Source: Colivivens sp964452915
Lineage (GTDB): Bacteria > Bacteroidota > Bacteroidia > Bacteroidales > Bacteroidaceae
Reading direction: 5' to 3'
DNA: 47,312 nt
Assembly (NCBI GenBank): GCA_964452915.1
Contig: CAYVNW010000024.1
Span: 1-47,312, forward strand
Shown here piece after piece: positions 32,692 to 41,396 of this stretch. The notes beneath the pieces are model-generated. The model was given only the letters and a program-made list of their open reading frames with translations, had not been told where the DNA came from and did not search any database. Position 1 is the first letter of the stretch. Each line of letters starts with the position of its first letter. Both the position numbers and the translations under genes were made by a program.

Positions 32692-33699
32692 ATGGACTTG
32701 ATAGAGAAAATAGTTACACGGGCAAAGGCTAACAAGCAACGCATCGTCCTTCCTGAAAGCCTTGAGGAAAGAACTATCACCGCTGCCGACCGTGCTCTTG
32801 CTGATGAATTGGCTGACATAATTCTTATCGGGAATCCCGATGAAATATATGCGTATGCCACAAAACTGGGGTTGAAACACATCAACAAGGCTACAATTAT
32901 AGACCCTAAGACATCTGAAAAGACTGAGGAATATACACAACTGCTATTCCAACTGAGGCAGAAGAAAGGCATGACAATAGAGAAGGCACGTCAGCAAGTG
33001 CTCGATCCTTTGTATTTTGGTTGCCTAATTATTAAGAGCGGTGATGCTGACGGACAAATCTCGGGAGCTCTCTCTACTACGGGTGACACGTTGCGTCCTG
33101 CACTTCAAATCATTAAGTGCGCTCCTGGCATTACTTGTGTCAGTGGAGCGATGCTGCTTATCACCAAAACTCATCAATACGGTGAAGACGGAGTACTCGT
33201 AATAGGTGACGTAGCTGTTACACCTGTACCAAATGCTAACCAATTGGCACAAATAGCTGTATGTACAGCTCAGACTGCAAAGAGTGTCGCTGGTTTCGAT
33301 GATCCACGAGTTGCTATGTTGAGCTTTTCTACTAAGGGAAGTGCTAAGCATGAGGTCGTAGACAAGGTTGTCGAGGCTACTCGGATTGCAAAAGAACTGG
33401 ATCCTGAATTGAAAATAGATGGCGAGTTGCAGGCTGATGCCGCTTTGGTGCCAAGTGTAGCTAAGAAAAAAGCTCAGGGCAGTGGCATCGCCGGTAAAGC
33501 AAATGTTTTGGTCGTTCCTTGTTTGGAAGTAGGCAACATTGCATACAAATTGGTTCAGAGGCTTGGTGAGGCTGATGCCATTGGCCCTGTTCTTCAAGGT
33601 ATTGCACGACCAGTTAATGACTTGAGTCGTGGTTGCAGTGTTGATGACATATATAAGATGATAGCCATTACAGCATGTCAGGCAATGGACGCTAAATAA
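32692..33699 (+). CDS. pta: Phosphate acetyltransferase
   Basis: A 335-residue short-form Pta (PTA_PTB family) without the N-terminal regulatory domain of the E. coli enzyme. Visible motifs are RIVLPESLEERT, GDADGQISGALSTTGDTLRP, CVSGAMLLI, VIGDVAVTPVPNANQLAQIA, ARVAMLSFSTKGSAK-like (DPRVAMLSFSTKG), and VVPCLEVGNIAYKLVQRLG. It turns acetyl-CoA and phosphate into acetyl phosphate, which AckA uses for ATP. Next to ackA, as in most fermenters that make acetate. Confidence 0.96.
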   Translation: MDLIEKIVTRAKANKQRIVLPESLEERTITAADRALADELADIILIGNPDEIYAYATKLGLKHINKATIIDPKTSEKTEEYTQLLFQLRQKKGMTIEKARQQVLDPLYFGCLIIKSGDADGQISGALSTTGDTLRPALQIIKCAPGITCVSGAMLLITKTHQYGEDGVLVIGDVAVTPVPNANQLAQIAVCTAQTAKSVAGFDDPRVAMLSFSTKGSAKHEVVDKVVEATRIAKELDPELKIDGELQADAALVPSVAKKKAQGSGIAGKANVLVVPCLEVGNIAYKLVQRLGEADAIGPVLQGIARPVNDLSRGCSVDDIYKMIAITACQAMDAK

Positions 33700-33728
33700 T
33701 AATGAAACAATAAATTAAGAAACAGATA

Positions 33729-34925
33729 ATGATAGTACTTGTATTGAACTGCGGTAGCAGTTCTATTAAATATGCCCTGTATGACATGACAGACAATTCT
33801 GTCATCACATCGGGAGGAATAGAGAAAATCGGTTTGCCTGACTCTTTCATAAAAATAAAGTACAAAGGCAAGAAGGTGCAGATTGACCAACCCATTGCCG
33901 AGCACACCGCAGGCGTGGAGTTCATTTTCAAGTGTTTGACTTCGGGTGAGACTGCCGTGCTAAAGTCGCTTGACGAAATCGATGCTGTGGGTCACCGCAT
34001 GGTGCATGGAGGCGAGAAGTTCAATAAGAGCGTAGTACTCGACGATGAGGTGATGAGAGTGTTTGAAAGCTGCAATGACTTGGCTCCTCTGCACAATCCT
34101 GCTAACATAAAAGGTGTGAATGCTGTAAAGAAATTCCTTCCAAATGTACCGCAGGTCGGCGTGTTTGATACGGCTTTCCATCAGACTATGCCCGATTACG
34201 CTTACATGTATGCCCTGCCTTATGAACTATATAAGGAATATGGAGTACGCCGGTATGGTTTCCATGGAACAAGCCACAGGTATGTAAGTGCCCGTGTGTG
34301 CGAATTCCTTGGAATTAATCCTGTAGGAAAGAAAATCATTACTTGCCATATAGGTAATGGGGCGTCAATAACGGCAGTCAAGGATGGTAAGAGTGTTGAC
34401 ACATCAATGGGATTGACACCGCTTGAGGGCTTGATTATGGGTACCCGCAGTGGTGACATCGATGCCGGTGCTGTTACATTCTTGATGGATAAACTCGGTC
34501 TTGATACAGCAGGCATCAGCAACTTGTTGAACAAACAGTCGGGACTTGCAGGTATAAGTGGTGGCTCAAGTGACTTCCGCGACATTCTTGCCGCTATTGA
34601 AGCTGGTAACGACCGTGCAAGACTTGCTAAAGAAATGTATACTTACCGCATAAAGAAATATATAGGTCAGTATGCTGCGGCAATGGGTGGCGTTGATGTT
34701 ATCGTGTTTACCGGTGGAGCAGGTGAGAACCAGTGGGAGGTACGTGAAGGTGCTACACAAGGACTTGAATTCCTTGGAGTGAAGGTAGATAAAGATAAAA
34801 ATCATGCTATTCGTGCCACTGAAGCCGTCATTAGCGCTCCTGACAGTAAGGTAACCGTATGTGTCATCCCGACTGATGAGGAATTGATGCTAGCAAAGGA
34901 TACTGTAGCTTTGGTTAAAGGGTAG
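33729..34925 (+). CDS. ackA: Acetate kinase
   Basis: A 398-residue protein of normal length with all family marks: VLVLNCGSSSIKYALYDM at the start, GHRMVHGGE, VFDTAFHQTMP, YGFHGTSHRYVS, CHIGNGAS, DTSMGLTPLEGLIMGTRSGD, and IVFTGGAGEN near the end. It makes acetate and ATP from acetyl phosphate and ADP. It starts 29 nt after pta and closes the operon. Confidence 0.98.
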   Translation: MIVLVLNCGSSSIKYALYDMTDNSVITSGGIEKIGLPDSFIKIKYKGKKVQIDQPIAEHTAGVEFIFKCLTSGETAVLKSLDEIDAVGHRMVHGGEKFNKSVVLDDEVMRVFESCNDLAPLHNPANIKGVNAVKKFLPNVPQVGVFDTAFHQTMPDYAYMYALPYELYKEYGVRRYGFHGTSHRYVSARVCEFLGINPVGKKIITCHIGNGASITAVKDGKSVDTSMGLTPLEGLIMGTRSGDIDAGAVTFLMDKLGLDTAGISNLLNKQSGLAGISGGSSDFRDILAAIEAGNDRARLAKEMYTYRIKKYIGQYAAAMGGVDVIVFTGGAGENQWEVREGATQGLEFLGVKVDKDKNHAIRATEAVISAPDSKVTVCVIPTDEELMLAKDTVALVKG

Positions 34926-35053
34926 GTTGTTAGTATCATTGAATCTGATGAACATAAAACGTAAAATAATGGCAGTGACATTCTTATGTGGAATGCCACG
35001 TTTATTAGCATCATAAAGCAGTGCTCTTAGGGCAGTGGCGCTATATACGAATC

Positions 35054-35082
35054 TGGCTCTGGCACACATGATGTCAGAGCCA
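35054..35082. terminator. Hairpin between convergent ackA and tlpA genes
   Basis: An 11-bp stem (35054-35064 with 35072-35082, one G-T pair) with a 7-nt loop. Followed by TCTTT on the plus strand, only weakly U-rich. It probably serves as a terminator for the ackA operon. Confidence 0.45.
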
Positions 35083-35111
35083 TCTTTAATATATAAGAAT
35101 CGGATTGTCTT

Positions 35112-36278
35112 TTACTTGCAATATTCCTTGACGACTTCCTTTATGTGCTCTATTCCTCCTGGGTTGCCAATCACGTGGCCGTTTGCATCAACCAGTAAAT
35201 AATAAGGAACACCTATGAGCTGGTATTTAGCAAAGAAGTCTTTATATCCTTGTGGTGTCAACAGGTATTGCTTCCACGGCATATTGTCGGTCTCCATCGC
35301 TTTTACCCAGTTTTCATGGTAAGTGTCGCACGATACACTAATTACGTCAAACTCCTCACGTGGGTACTTGCTGTACAATTTTTTGATTCCAGGGGTTGAT
35401 GCTCTGCATATACCACACCAGCTTGCCCAAAAATCGACCAATACCAACTTTGACTTAGGAATAACATCAGTCAGTGTTGTTGCTGTCCCTTTGTCATCTT
35501 TGATGTCAAGATTTACTACAGGGTTACCAACTGCAGTCAGTTCAGCTGTTTTTACTTTTGACAAGAATGTATTGTAACGTGCTGTATCAGTAGTACATGG
35601 TTTTATTGTTCCTTGAAGAAAACTTATTTGGTCTTTAGTGAGGTTGTATCCGTTTGTCAGTATATTGTTCGCAAGGTATAGTGAGATAACAGATGAAGGA
35701 TGAGACTCAATGAACTTCTTGTCTAATTCAAACCGTGCAGTTTCATCATTGCTAGTGTCACCGGCAGCTTTGATCATAAGATTGTATTCGTTGAAGTCGT
35801 TTTGAACCGTTCCTCCGATGATTTTGAAGTCATCAGTTATAGGCTCGTCTGTCCATAGATCGTAGTTTGCCACTATCACTTCCATGTCTGTATTGTCAAC
35901 GAATACCGGAGTGTATGTCCAACGGATGCCATCGTATGACTTCCCTTTATTCTTCTTCTCTATCAGTTCCATGTTGTTGGTGATGAGAGTACATAGTTGA
36001 GGATGGTCGACAGTCCCTGTCAGCTGGAATTCTCCGTTTTTTGTTACAGTTGTTGTGGCAAGTTCACTTGTCTCTTGAGGCATACTGTTTAGGTCAATCA
36101 ATCCCAATTCAAAGTCTTCTGCATTGAAGTCTGACTTCTCGTCTCTTTCGGCTTTGAGCACAGATACAGTCATACCTTTCTTCAGTCCAGGAACTTTTCC
36201 ATGGATTGTAAATGAGTGCTGCTGTGCGTATATCTGAAAGGAACAAGCAAGCAAAAGCAGTATGAATATCTTTTTCAT
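35112..36278 (-). CDS. TlpA-like thiol-disulfide oxidoreductase, CGIC motif
   Basis: A 388-residue exported protein (signal peptide MKKIFILLLLACSFQIYA-Q). The N-terminal half resembles DUF4369 (FTIHGKVPGLKKGMTVSV), a helical middle follows, and the C-terminal thioredoxin domain has VDFWASWCGICRASTPGIK and a cis-Pro loop IGVPYY. It acts in the periplasm or on the outer membrane as a disulfide reductase or isomerase for partner proteins. The start at 36278 gives a clean signal peptide; an ATG further up lies in a hairpin. Last gene of the SusCD-linked minus-strand set, but separated from the rest by a terminator-like hairpin, so it may be only partly co-transcribed. Confidence 0.9.
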   Translation of the reverse strand: MKKIFILLLLACSFQIYAQQHSFTIHGKVPGLKKGMTVSVLKAERDEKSDFNAEDFELGLIDLNSMPQETSELATTTVTKNGEFQLTGTVDHPQLCTLITNNMELIEKKNKGKSYDGIRWTYTPVFVDNTDMEVIVANYDLWTDEPITDDFKIIGGTVQNDFNEYNLMIKAAGDTSNDETARFELDKKFIESHPSSVISLYLANNILTNGYNLTKDQISFLQGTIKPCTTDTARYNTFLSKVKTAELTAVGNPVVNLDIKDDKGTATTLTDVIPKSKLVLVDFWASWCGICRASTPGIKKLYSKYPREEFDVISVSCDTYHENWVKAMETDNMPWKQYLLTPQGYKDFFAKYQLIGVPYYLLVDANGHVIGNPGGIEHIKEVVKEYCK

Positions 36279-36300
36279 GTTGTTGTATATTTCTAAGAAA

Positions 36301-36346
36301 AGAAGAATGGAATATGGCACACATAAGTATGCATTTCCATTCTTCT
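36301..36346 (-). terminator. Terminator-like hairpin between the dockerin gene and tlpA
   Basis: A perfect 12-bp stem (36301-36312 with 36335-36346) with a 22-nt loop. On the minus strand it is followed by TTTCTT. It lies 19 nt after the dockerin gene and 22 nt before tlpA, so it may reduce read-through. Confidence 0.6.
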
Positions 36347-36364
36347 GAATTTATTTAAATGTCG

Positions 36365-37900
36365 TTAGTTGGCTCTGATGTATTCGTACACGCTCAATAC
36401 ATCTTGAGTGTCGACCTGACCGTCATTGTTAACGTCCATGCCGTCGGTAACGTTTGTCTGTATTGCATTGTATATTGTGAGCACGTCATCTGTGTCTATA
36501 GATCCATCGTTGTTTACATCCATGTTAGGATGAGAGGCATTATATTCTTCTTCAGTCACAAAATAGAGCGTATCGTACTTGTACTCAGGCATGTCTTTGG
36601 TTATCACCAGGTAACCAGAACCGGCAGGTACAACACCCGATGTGACAGCATTGAACGTGTTGGTCTTCTCATCGAACAAGTAGTATTTAGCGGTGTCTTG
36701 TGCCAATGTAGAAATATCTGTGCCGTTAGAACCTGCTGCAACCAAATTACCTTGTGTGAATGGTGTAGAATTAGTGTCCTTTTCCGTATGATGGAATGTT
36801 ACCAGTCCTGTACCATGAACCAATGTAGCAGTTCCCGCATTGAACCCGTATGAGTATTCGTTCACATTAGTAATATATTCATTACCATGGAAACTATTGT
36901 CGTAGGTTAGATATGAGGTTGTCGTGTCGGTACGTATGTATTGAGTGTCGGGTACAATGACGTTTGCGAATGTATCCACACCGTTGATTATAGTGTCTAC
37001 TTCTATAGTCTTTGTTCCGTACACAGTATCTGTTCTTAATGTGTATGTGATACTTGACCATATCTCAGGCGTGATGTAAACATGGGATGCACTTCCATAT
37101 TCGTAGTCTATATCGTGGTCAAGATCACTAATAAGCTTGTAGCCGCCATCTTTGCCAAAGTCGATGGTTTCGTAGCCTGGTGCAGCAAATACTGCGGTGT
37201 ATGTTATGTTGCGCGTTATCTCAGTAGCATATTCTGCACTCGTTGAGACAACCACTCCACTGTCGTTCAGCCAATAGAGGAATGTAGCATTAACGTCTGC
37301 GTTCGGTGTAGCGATTATGTTTGTAATGTCGCCAATCTCTGCCGAAGGGTCCTCTACCTCTATTGTACCGAGGTCTGCTTGTCCTGGAACATAACGCAAA
37401 GCTATATGACCGAACATGGCAACTAATGTGTTGTCAGGAATGAACGAATAGTATTCAGTGTCTGTGTTACCAGACTCCACTGCTGTACTGAGATAAAAGT
37501 TATCATCCTGATTGTAACTGACGAAGTCATCTGAAAGGTAGTCTTTGATTTTGATGTTAGGGTTGTCCTCGATATCATCATAGTATGTGGCGTTCAGCGT
37601 TTTCCATCCAACAAACATATATCCGTTGGCAGGTTTTGAGTATCCGTAGAAGTACATACTGTTACCATAGAGGTTTCCAACATTTTTGATTTCCATCTCG
37701 CTTGTGTAAGTACGGTCAATCTCTTCTGTTTCCTGGTCTGCTATATAGACGGTTCCTCCGCCTGTAGGGTAAGCCATAGCATCTGTGACGAACCAATAGT
37801 ATTTTCGTTCCTCTGCTTTTGCTTGTGATACAGATAATGTAAGAATAAGTGCTGTCGATAACAGACGTACACTCGTAATAATTTTGTAGCTTTTTCTCAT
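36365..37900 (-). CDS. Exported protein with InlB-B-like repeats and C-terminal dockerin
   Basis: A 511-residue protein with a signal peptide (cleavage near AKA-E). The body contains two Listeria/Bacteroides (InlB B-type) repeat-like pieces (NGYMFVGWKTLNATYYDD and FLYWLNDSGV...YTAVFAAPG) and long beta-rich stretches. The C-terminus (about 463-511) is a type I dockerin: two copies of D-x-N-x-D-G-x-x-D-T-x-D-V-L-x-x-Y, the calcium-loop helix pair. Dockerins bind cohesins or mediate surface attachment; no cohesin is seen in this window. It lies 14 nt after the DUF4105 gene and is co-transcribed. Probably a surface or secreted protein of the SusCD locus; its ligand is unknown. Confidence 0.82.
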   Translation of the reverse strand: MRKSYKIITSVRLLSTALILTLSVSQAKAEERKYYWFVTDAMAYPTGGGTVYIADQETEEIDRTYTSEMEIKNVGNLYGNSMYFYGYSKPANGYMFVGWKTLNATYYDDIEDNPNIKIKDYLSDDFVSYNQDDNFYLSTAVESGNTDTEYYSFIPDNTLVAMFGHIALRYVPGQADLGTIEVEDPSAEIGDITNIIATPNADVNATFLYWLNDSGVVVSTSAEYATEITRNITYTAVFAAPGYETIDFGKDGGYKLISDLDHDIDYEYGSASHVYITPEIWSSITYTLRTDTVYGTKTIEVDTIINGVDTFANVIVPDTQYIRTDTTTSYLTYDNSFHGNEYITNVNEYSYGFNAGTATLVHGTGLVTFHHTEKDTNSTPFTQGNLVAAGSNGTDISTLAQDTAKYYLFDEKTNTFNAVTSGVVPAGSGYLVITKDMPEYKYDTLYFVTEEEYNASHPNMDVNNDGSIDTDDVLTIYNAIQTNVTDGMDVNNDGQVDTQDVLSVYEYIRAN

Positions 37901-37914
37901 AGTTCTTTCGTTGT

Positions 37915-39174
37915 TTAATTTAGTCTATATTTTTTGTTTAATATTGTTCGTGCCGTGCACCTAAGTACAAGAGTAGCTATTATTAAGAATTCCACTACGT
38001 CGATTTGCTCCATATTCATCAACATCCATATTGCCAATAGGACAAGTATCACTGTATAGGCGGCATAGATGTACATCCATGTTTGGTTGTTGAATTTATG
38101 TTTCAAAGACACCAAGTAGATAATGAGAGGAATGAGGTTGAACTCAACATAACTGTGGGTCCATCCTTGTGCAATTGGCAAGCATGATGCCATATGAATG
38201 AACAGCATTATGGCGGCAAATATTGAAACGCATGCCAGCAGGGTTGCGTCTGTCGCTTTGGCTATGCCGTCGGCTTTGTGTGTTATCCATTGCAGTATGG
38301 TAATAACGACTACAATAGCGAGTATAATGTTGAACACTGTTGTAGTAGAAGGTATGCTTGAAGATGAGGCTACAGATTTATTTGAATGGTAGATGGTTGG
38401 AGTGTTGCTTTTGAACATGCTACGTTCCGTGACATCATCAACAATTTTCGCTTGCTTCCATGCCTCAATCATGTCAGTAGGTAGAATCAAACGCTCTTCC
38501 TCATTTAAATACCGGTTGCGGTCGCTGCCTGCTATCATATATGTAAGCAGACGTAACCAACTGCCCTCATCAACCTCTCGTTTGACTATTGTGCTATATG
38601 TAGTTCCGACTTTGTTTATGTAGTCACCATATTCAATGTGCCCCTTTATAATAGCCAACACGAGTGATGCCGTTTCTTGTGCACAACCTCGGTTGCAGTA
38701 GTCGTTTGGCAGGTACAGTCCTTTCTTGACGTACTTGTCTACGAGTTTCCATAACTCCCTGTTCTCGTTCAAAGAGAGATTTAGCTGATACTCGTAAACA
38801 TCCCTGCCTTCGTTGCTGTATGCTTTGAGAAAGTCATTGATTTTAGTAGGAACAAGTGCGACCATATCGTTGCCCAATACAATGTCAAGTATCGTTTTGT
38901 CATTCCTGCTTGAGAAGGTGAAAACATAGTCGAGATTGACAGACGGACATTGCAACCGCAATGCTATATGTCCGAAGTAAGTGGCGACTTTGCTCTTGTT
39001 GTGCTCCATGGAGAGGATGCTCGAATGTATAAAGTTTGAGCTGTCAGCCTCTATGGTGTCGCTGGCAATCGTGTCAGTTTGTGACAGAGTGATGCTGTCC
39101 GCGCTTTCAGCATACAGATTGTTTGCGAACAGCACAGACAAAAGCAAGAACACTATGTGGACATGTTTTCTCAT
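37915..39174 (-). CDS. DUF4105-like membrane protein
   Basis: A 419-residue protein with a signal peptide (cleavage near LYA-E), a periplasmic domain and four or five TM segments in the C-terminal third (about 270-405). The periplasmic part has the DUF4105 pattern: TYFGHIALRL (conserved His), a DIVLGND strand, YEYQLNLSLNENRELWKLVD, and YCNRGCAQET (conserved Cys). Some DUF4105 proteins of Bacteroides have been identified as lipoprotein N-acyltransferases (Lnb), and the His/Cys pair here fits a thiol enzyme, but the sequence is divergent. It ends 14 nt before the dockerin gene and starts 2 nt after a TlpA gene. Confidence 0.72.
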   Translation of the reverse strand: MRKHVHIVFLLLSVLFANNLYAESADSITLSQTDTIASDTIEADSSNFIHSSILSMEHNKSKVATYFGHIALRLQCPSVNLDYVFTFSSRNDKTILDIVLGNDMVALVPTKINDFLKAYSNEGRDVYEYQLNLSLNENRELWKLVDKYVKKGLYLPNDYCNRGCAQETASLVLAIIKGHIEYGDYINKVGTTYSTIVKREVDEGSWLRLLTYMIAGSDRNRYLNEEERLILPTDMIEAWKQAKIVDDVTERSMFKSNTPTIYHSNKSVASSSSIPSTTTVFNIILAIVVVITILQWITHKADGIAKATDATLLACVSIFAAIMLFIHMASCLPIAQGWTHSYVEFNLIPLIIYLVSLKHKFNNQTWMYIYAAYTVILVLLAIWMLMNMEQIDVVEFLIIATLVLRCTARTILNKKYRLN

Positions 39175-39176
39175 TT

Positions 39177-40589
39177 TTATTTAATCAATGATTCAATAAG
39201 TTCAGTAGTCTCTGCTTGTGACGGACGTGAGGCAGATGCATTATACAGTTTGCCCTCAGCGTCGAATATCATGAAGCGTGGTATGCTGGTGATGTCGTAG
39301 TTCTTGATAGCAGCTGAATTTGCCAAGTCAGGAATCAAGTATTGTGCCCACGCTGGTTTGTCCTCTCCAATCATCTTCTTCCATGCGTCGTGATCTGCGT
39401 CGATGGATATACTGATGATACGTACCTTGTCGTTGCCTTTAAAGTGTTCCACCATCTTTGCAAGGTATGGAATCTCTTTCCTGCAAGGACCACACCACGT
39501 TGCCCAAAAATCTATATATGTGACTGCTCCTTTACCGATGATATCCTTGAATTCATGGCTGTTGTCATTAAAGTCGGTGAGGGTGAAGTTGACTGCCTCC
39601 TGTCCGGCAGCTGTATATTTCATCTTGTCTAATTGGCTCTTGACAAATGAAGTGTAGGTTGTGTCGGTGCTTACTTGCAGGTATTGCTCATAGAGACTCT
39701 TGAAATCGGGAGAAGAAGTGCTTACTCCGAACGATGCATAGAACAAGATGGCTTGCAGATAGCTGTTTGCCACTTTATTGCGTACATCCTGGTTCTGAGT
39801 GTACTCACCAAGATGTTTCAGTTGTGCAGCTTCTCCTGTCAGTGGAAGGTATTTGTCGCCATGTGCAGCTTGATGCCACTGCAGATAACTTGTAATATTG
39901 TTGACTTGCAGTGTGTCGTTCTTGTCAATGGAGTTGATGAATGTCATGAAATCTTTATCTTCTTCCATGTTCTTTCCTGCGCTCTGGGCTGCAACCGCAT
40001 AAGTAAGAAGTGCATTGTCTGCTTGTGAGTCGATAGCACTGTTTGCCTTTGATGCGAAATCAGAGTCTTTCACTTTTTTGATAGTGGCACGAAGCGGATC
40101 CAACTTCTCTGTAATATACTTCTTGCAGTCTGCATAACTGTTTTGCTTTGCAAGTACGTTAGAGCTCATGTCGGTTGACAGACTGAACAGGTTGTAGAAT
40201 TGGTTGGCATATTCTTGCATGGCAGAGTCGTCGCTTTTGAAGTCCGCAAGCAATTTTACCTTTCCTTCTGTGTCTGGTTTCGACGTACGAAGAGTCACCT
40301 CACTGTTTTTCCCTGGAATGAGAAGCACGCAACATGAATGCTCACGTCCTTGTCCTCCACGTCCTTGAAGGAAAATGAGAGCTTCCGACATGTTTTTAAT
40401 GTCGGCAGTCACGCTGAATCGTCCTTTGGGATCGATATGCATGGTATCCAAATTGTCGTGACTTTGAATATATACAGTCACGATGTCTGTCGGTTTATAA
40501 TCCTTCAATGTCCCTTTTATAGTTGAGGATTGTGCGGACGTAACCAACGAAGTTGTCAGCAACAATGCTGACATAAGTAGTTTTCTCAT
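39177..40589 (-). CDS. TlpA-like thiol-disulfide oxidoreductase, CGPC motif
   Basis: A 470-residue exported protein (signal peptide MRKLLMSALLLTTSLVTSA-Q) with a DUF4369-like N-terminal domain (STIKGTLKDYKPTDIVTVYI), a long helical middle (about 130-320) and a C-terminal thioredoxin domain with YIDFWATWCGPCRKEIPYLA and cis-Pro in ITSIPRFMIF. The redox pair CGPC differs from the CGIC of the second TlpA in this operon, so they may have different potentials or partners. It probably keeps Cys-containing surface or periplasmic proteins of the locus in the right state. Confidence 0.92.
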   Translation of the reverse strand: MRKLLMSALLLTTSLVTSAQSSTIKGTLKDYKPTDIVTVYIQSHDNLDTMHIDPKGRFSVTADIKNMSEALIFLQGRGGQGREHSCCVLLIPGKNSEVTLRTSKPDTEGKVKLLADFKSDDSAMQEYANQFYNLFSLSTDMSSNVLAKQNSYADCKKYITEKLDPLRATIKKVKDSDFASKANSAIDSQADNALLTYAVAAQSAGKNMEEDKDFMTFINSIDKNDTLQVNNITSYLQWHQAAHGDKYLPLTGEAAQLKHLGEYTQNQDVRNKVANSYLQAILFYASFGVSTSSPDFKSLYEQYLQVSTDTTYTSFVKSQLDKMKYTAAGQEAVNFTLTDFNDNSHEFKDIIGKGAVTYIDFWATWCGPCRKEIPYLAKMVEHFKGNDKVRIISISIDADHDAWKKMIGEDKPAWAQYLIPDLANSAAIKNYDITSIPRFMIFDAEGKLYNASASRPSQAETTELIESLIK

Positions 40590-40676
40590 AGTTTTTCCTA
40601 AAACTTTTACCTAATAATATATTTGTTACACACCGTATACCTTATTATAAAAGATGGGTGTATGTTTGTTCATTGT

Positions 40677-41396
40677 TCATTGCTCTGCACGGCGCACATA
40701 TCGCACGCTAAAGAAAAGATCTTCGGGCGATGTGCTCTGACGGTACACACCGTCTTTGTTCCACATGATTTTACGATAGAAGTAGAGTTCGTTCTCCTTC
40801 GACTCGTCGATTGTAGATGTCCAATAGTAACCCATTACCGACCATTCGCGCATGTGTGAGCCCCAGTTGATCCAACTCTCGGCATAAAATCCGCCTAATT
40901 GTAGGTGTATGGTAGTTGAGTCTTCTGAATTTCGCATCAGGTTTTGTGCTATCATGCCTCTCCAATTATACGATTGGGCAGCCTTTTGTGACATGCCGAA
41001 ATAGCGTTCGAGACTTTGCCAGTCTTCATCTGTAGGTATGCGCCATCCGTCAGGACATGCCATCTGGGCACCGGAAAGGGTGTACAGACATCCGTATTTG
41101 CTCCAATTTGTTCTGTCATTGTAGTCGGTGCTTCCATTTCCCGCGGATGTGGAATATACCTTGCAGTATGCATCATCGTTAATCAAGTAGTGTCCGTTGT
41201 CCACCATCCAGTCGAGTGAGTCATAACGTACCCAGTGGTAGATATAACCGTCGCGTGTATCGGTGAAGGTTCCTGTCTGAGTAGGGTATACCATGTCAGG
41301 AATTGAGTCGTCATCATCGCTACATGATAAGAATGCCGGTGCTATGGTCAGCATAGCGATTGTCCATATGTATGTAAGTCTATTTTTCATTTTCAT
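40677..41396 (-). CDS. Lipoprotein with Fibrobacter succinogenes major paralogous domain
   Basis: A protein of about 239 residues with a type II signal (lipobox AFLSC). It carries the FSU paralogous domain: FTDTRDGYIYHWVRYDSLDWMV at the start, YGCLYTL, CPDGWRIPTDEDWQSLERYF, GYYWTST and FSVRYVR at the end. The fold is used by secreted proteins of fibre-degrading bacteria and is thought to bind carbohydrate or other surface ligands; function is not proven. The start at 41396 (or 41390) lies within the end of the upstream gene, so translation is probably coupled. A longer frame to 41450 would spoil the signal peptide. Confidence 0.85.
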   Translation of the reverse strand: MKMKNRLTYIWTIAMLTIAPAFLSCSDDDDSIPDMVYPTQTGTFTDTRDGYIYHWVRYDSLDWMVDNGHYLINDDAYCKVYSTSAGNGSTDYNDRTNWSKYGCLYTLSGAQMACPDGWRIPTDEDWQSLERYFGMSQKAAQSYNWRGMIAQNLMRNSEDSTTIHLQLGGFYAESWINWGSHMREWSVMGYYWTSTIDESKENELYFYRKIMWNKDGVYRQSTSPEDLFFSVRYVRRAEQ

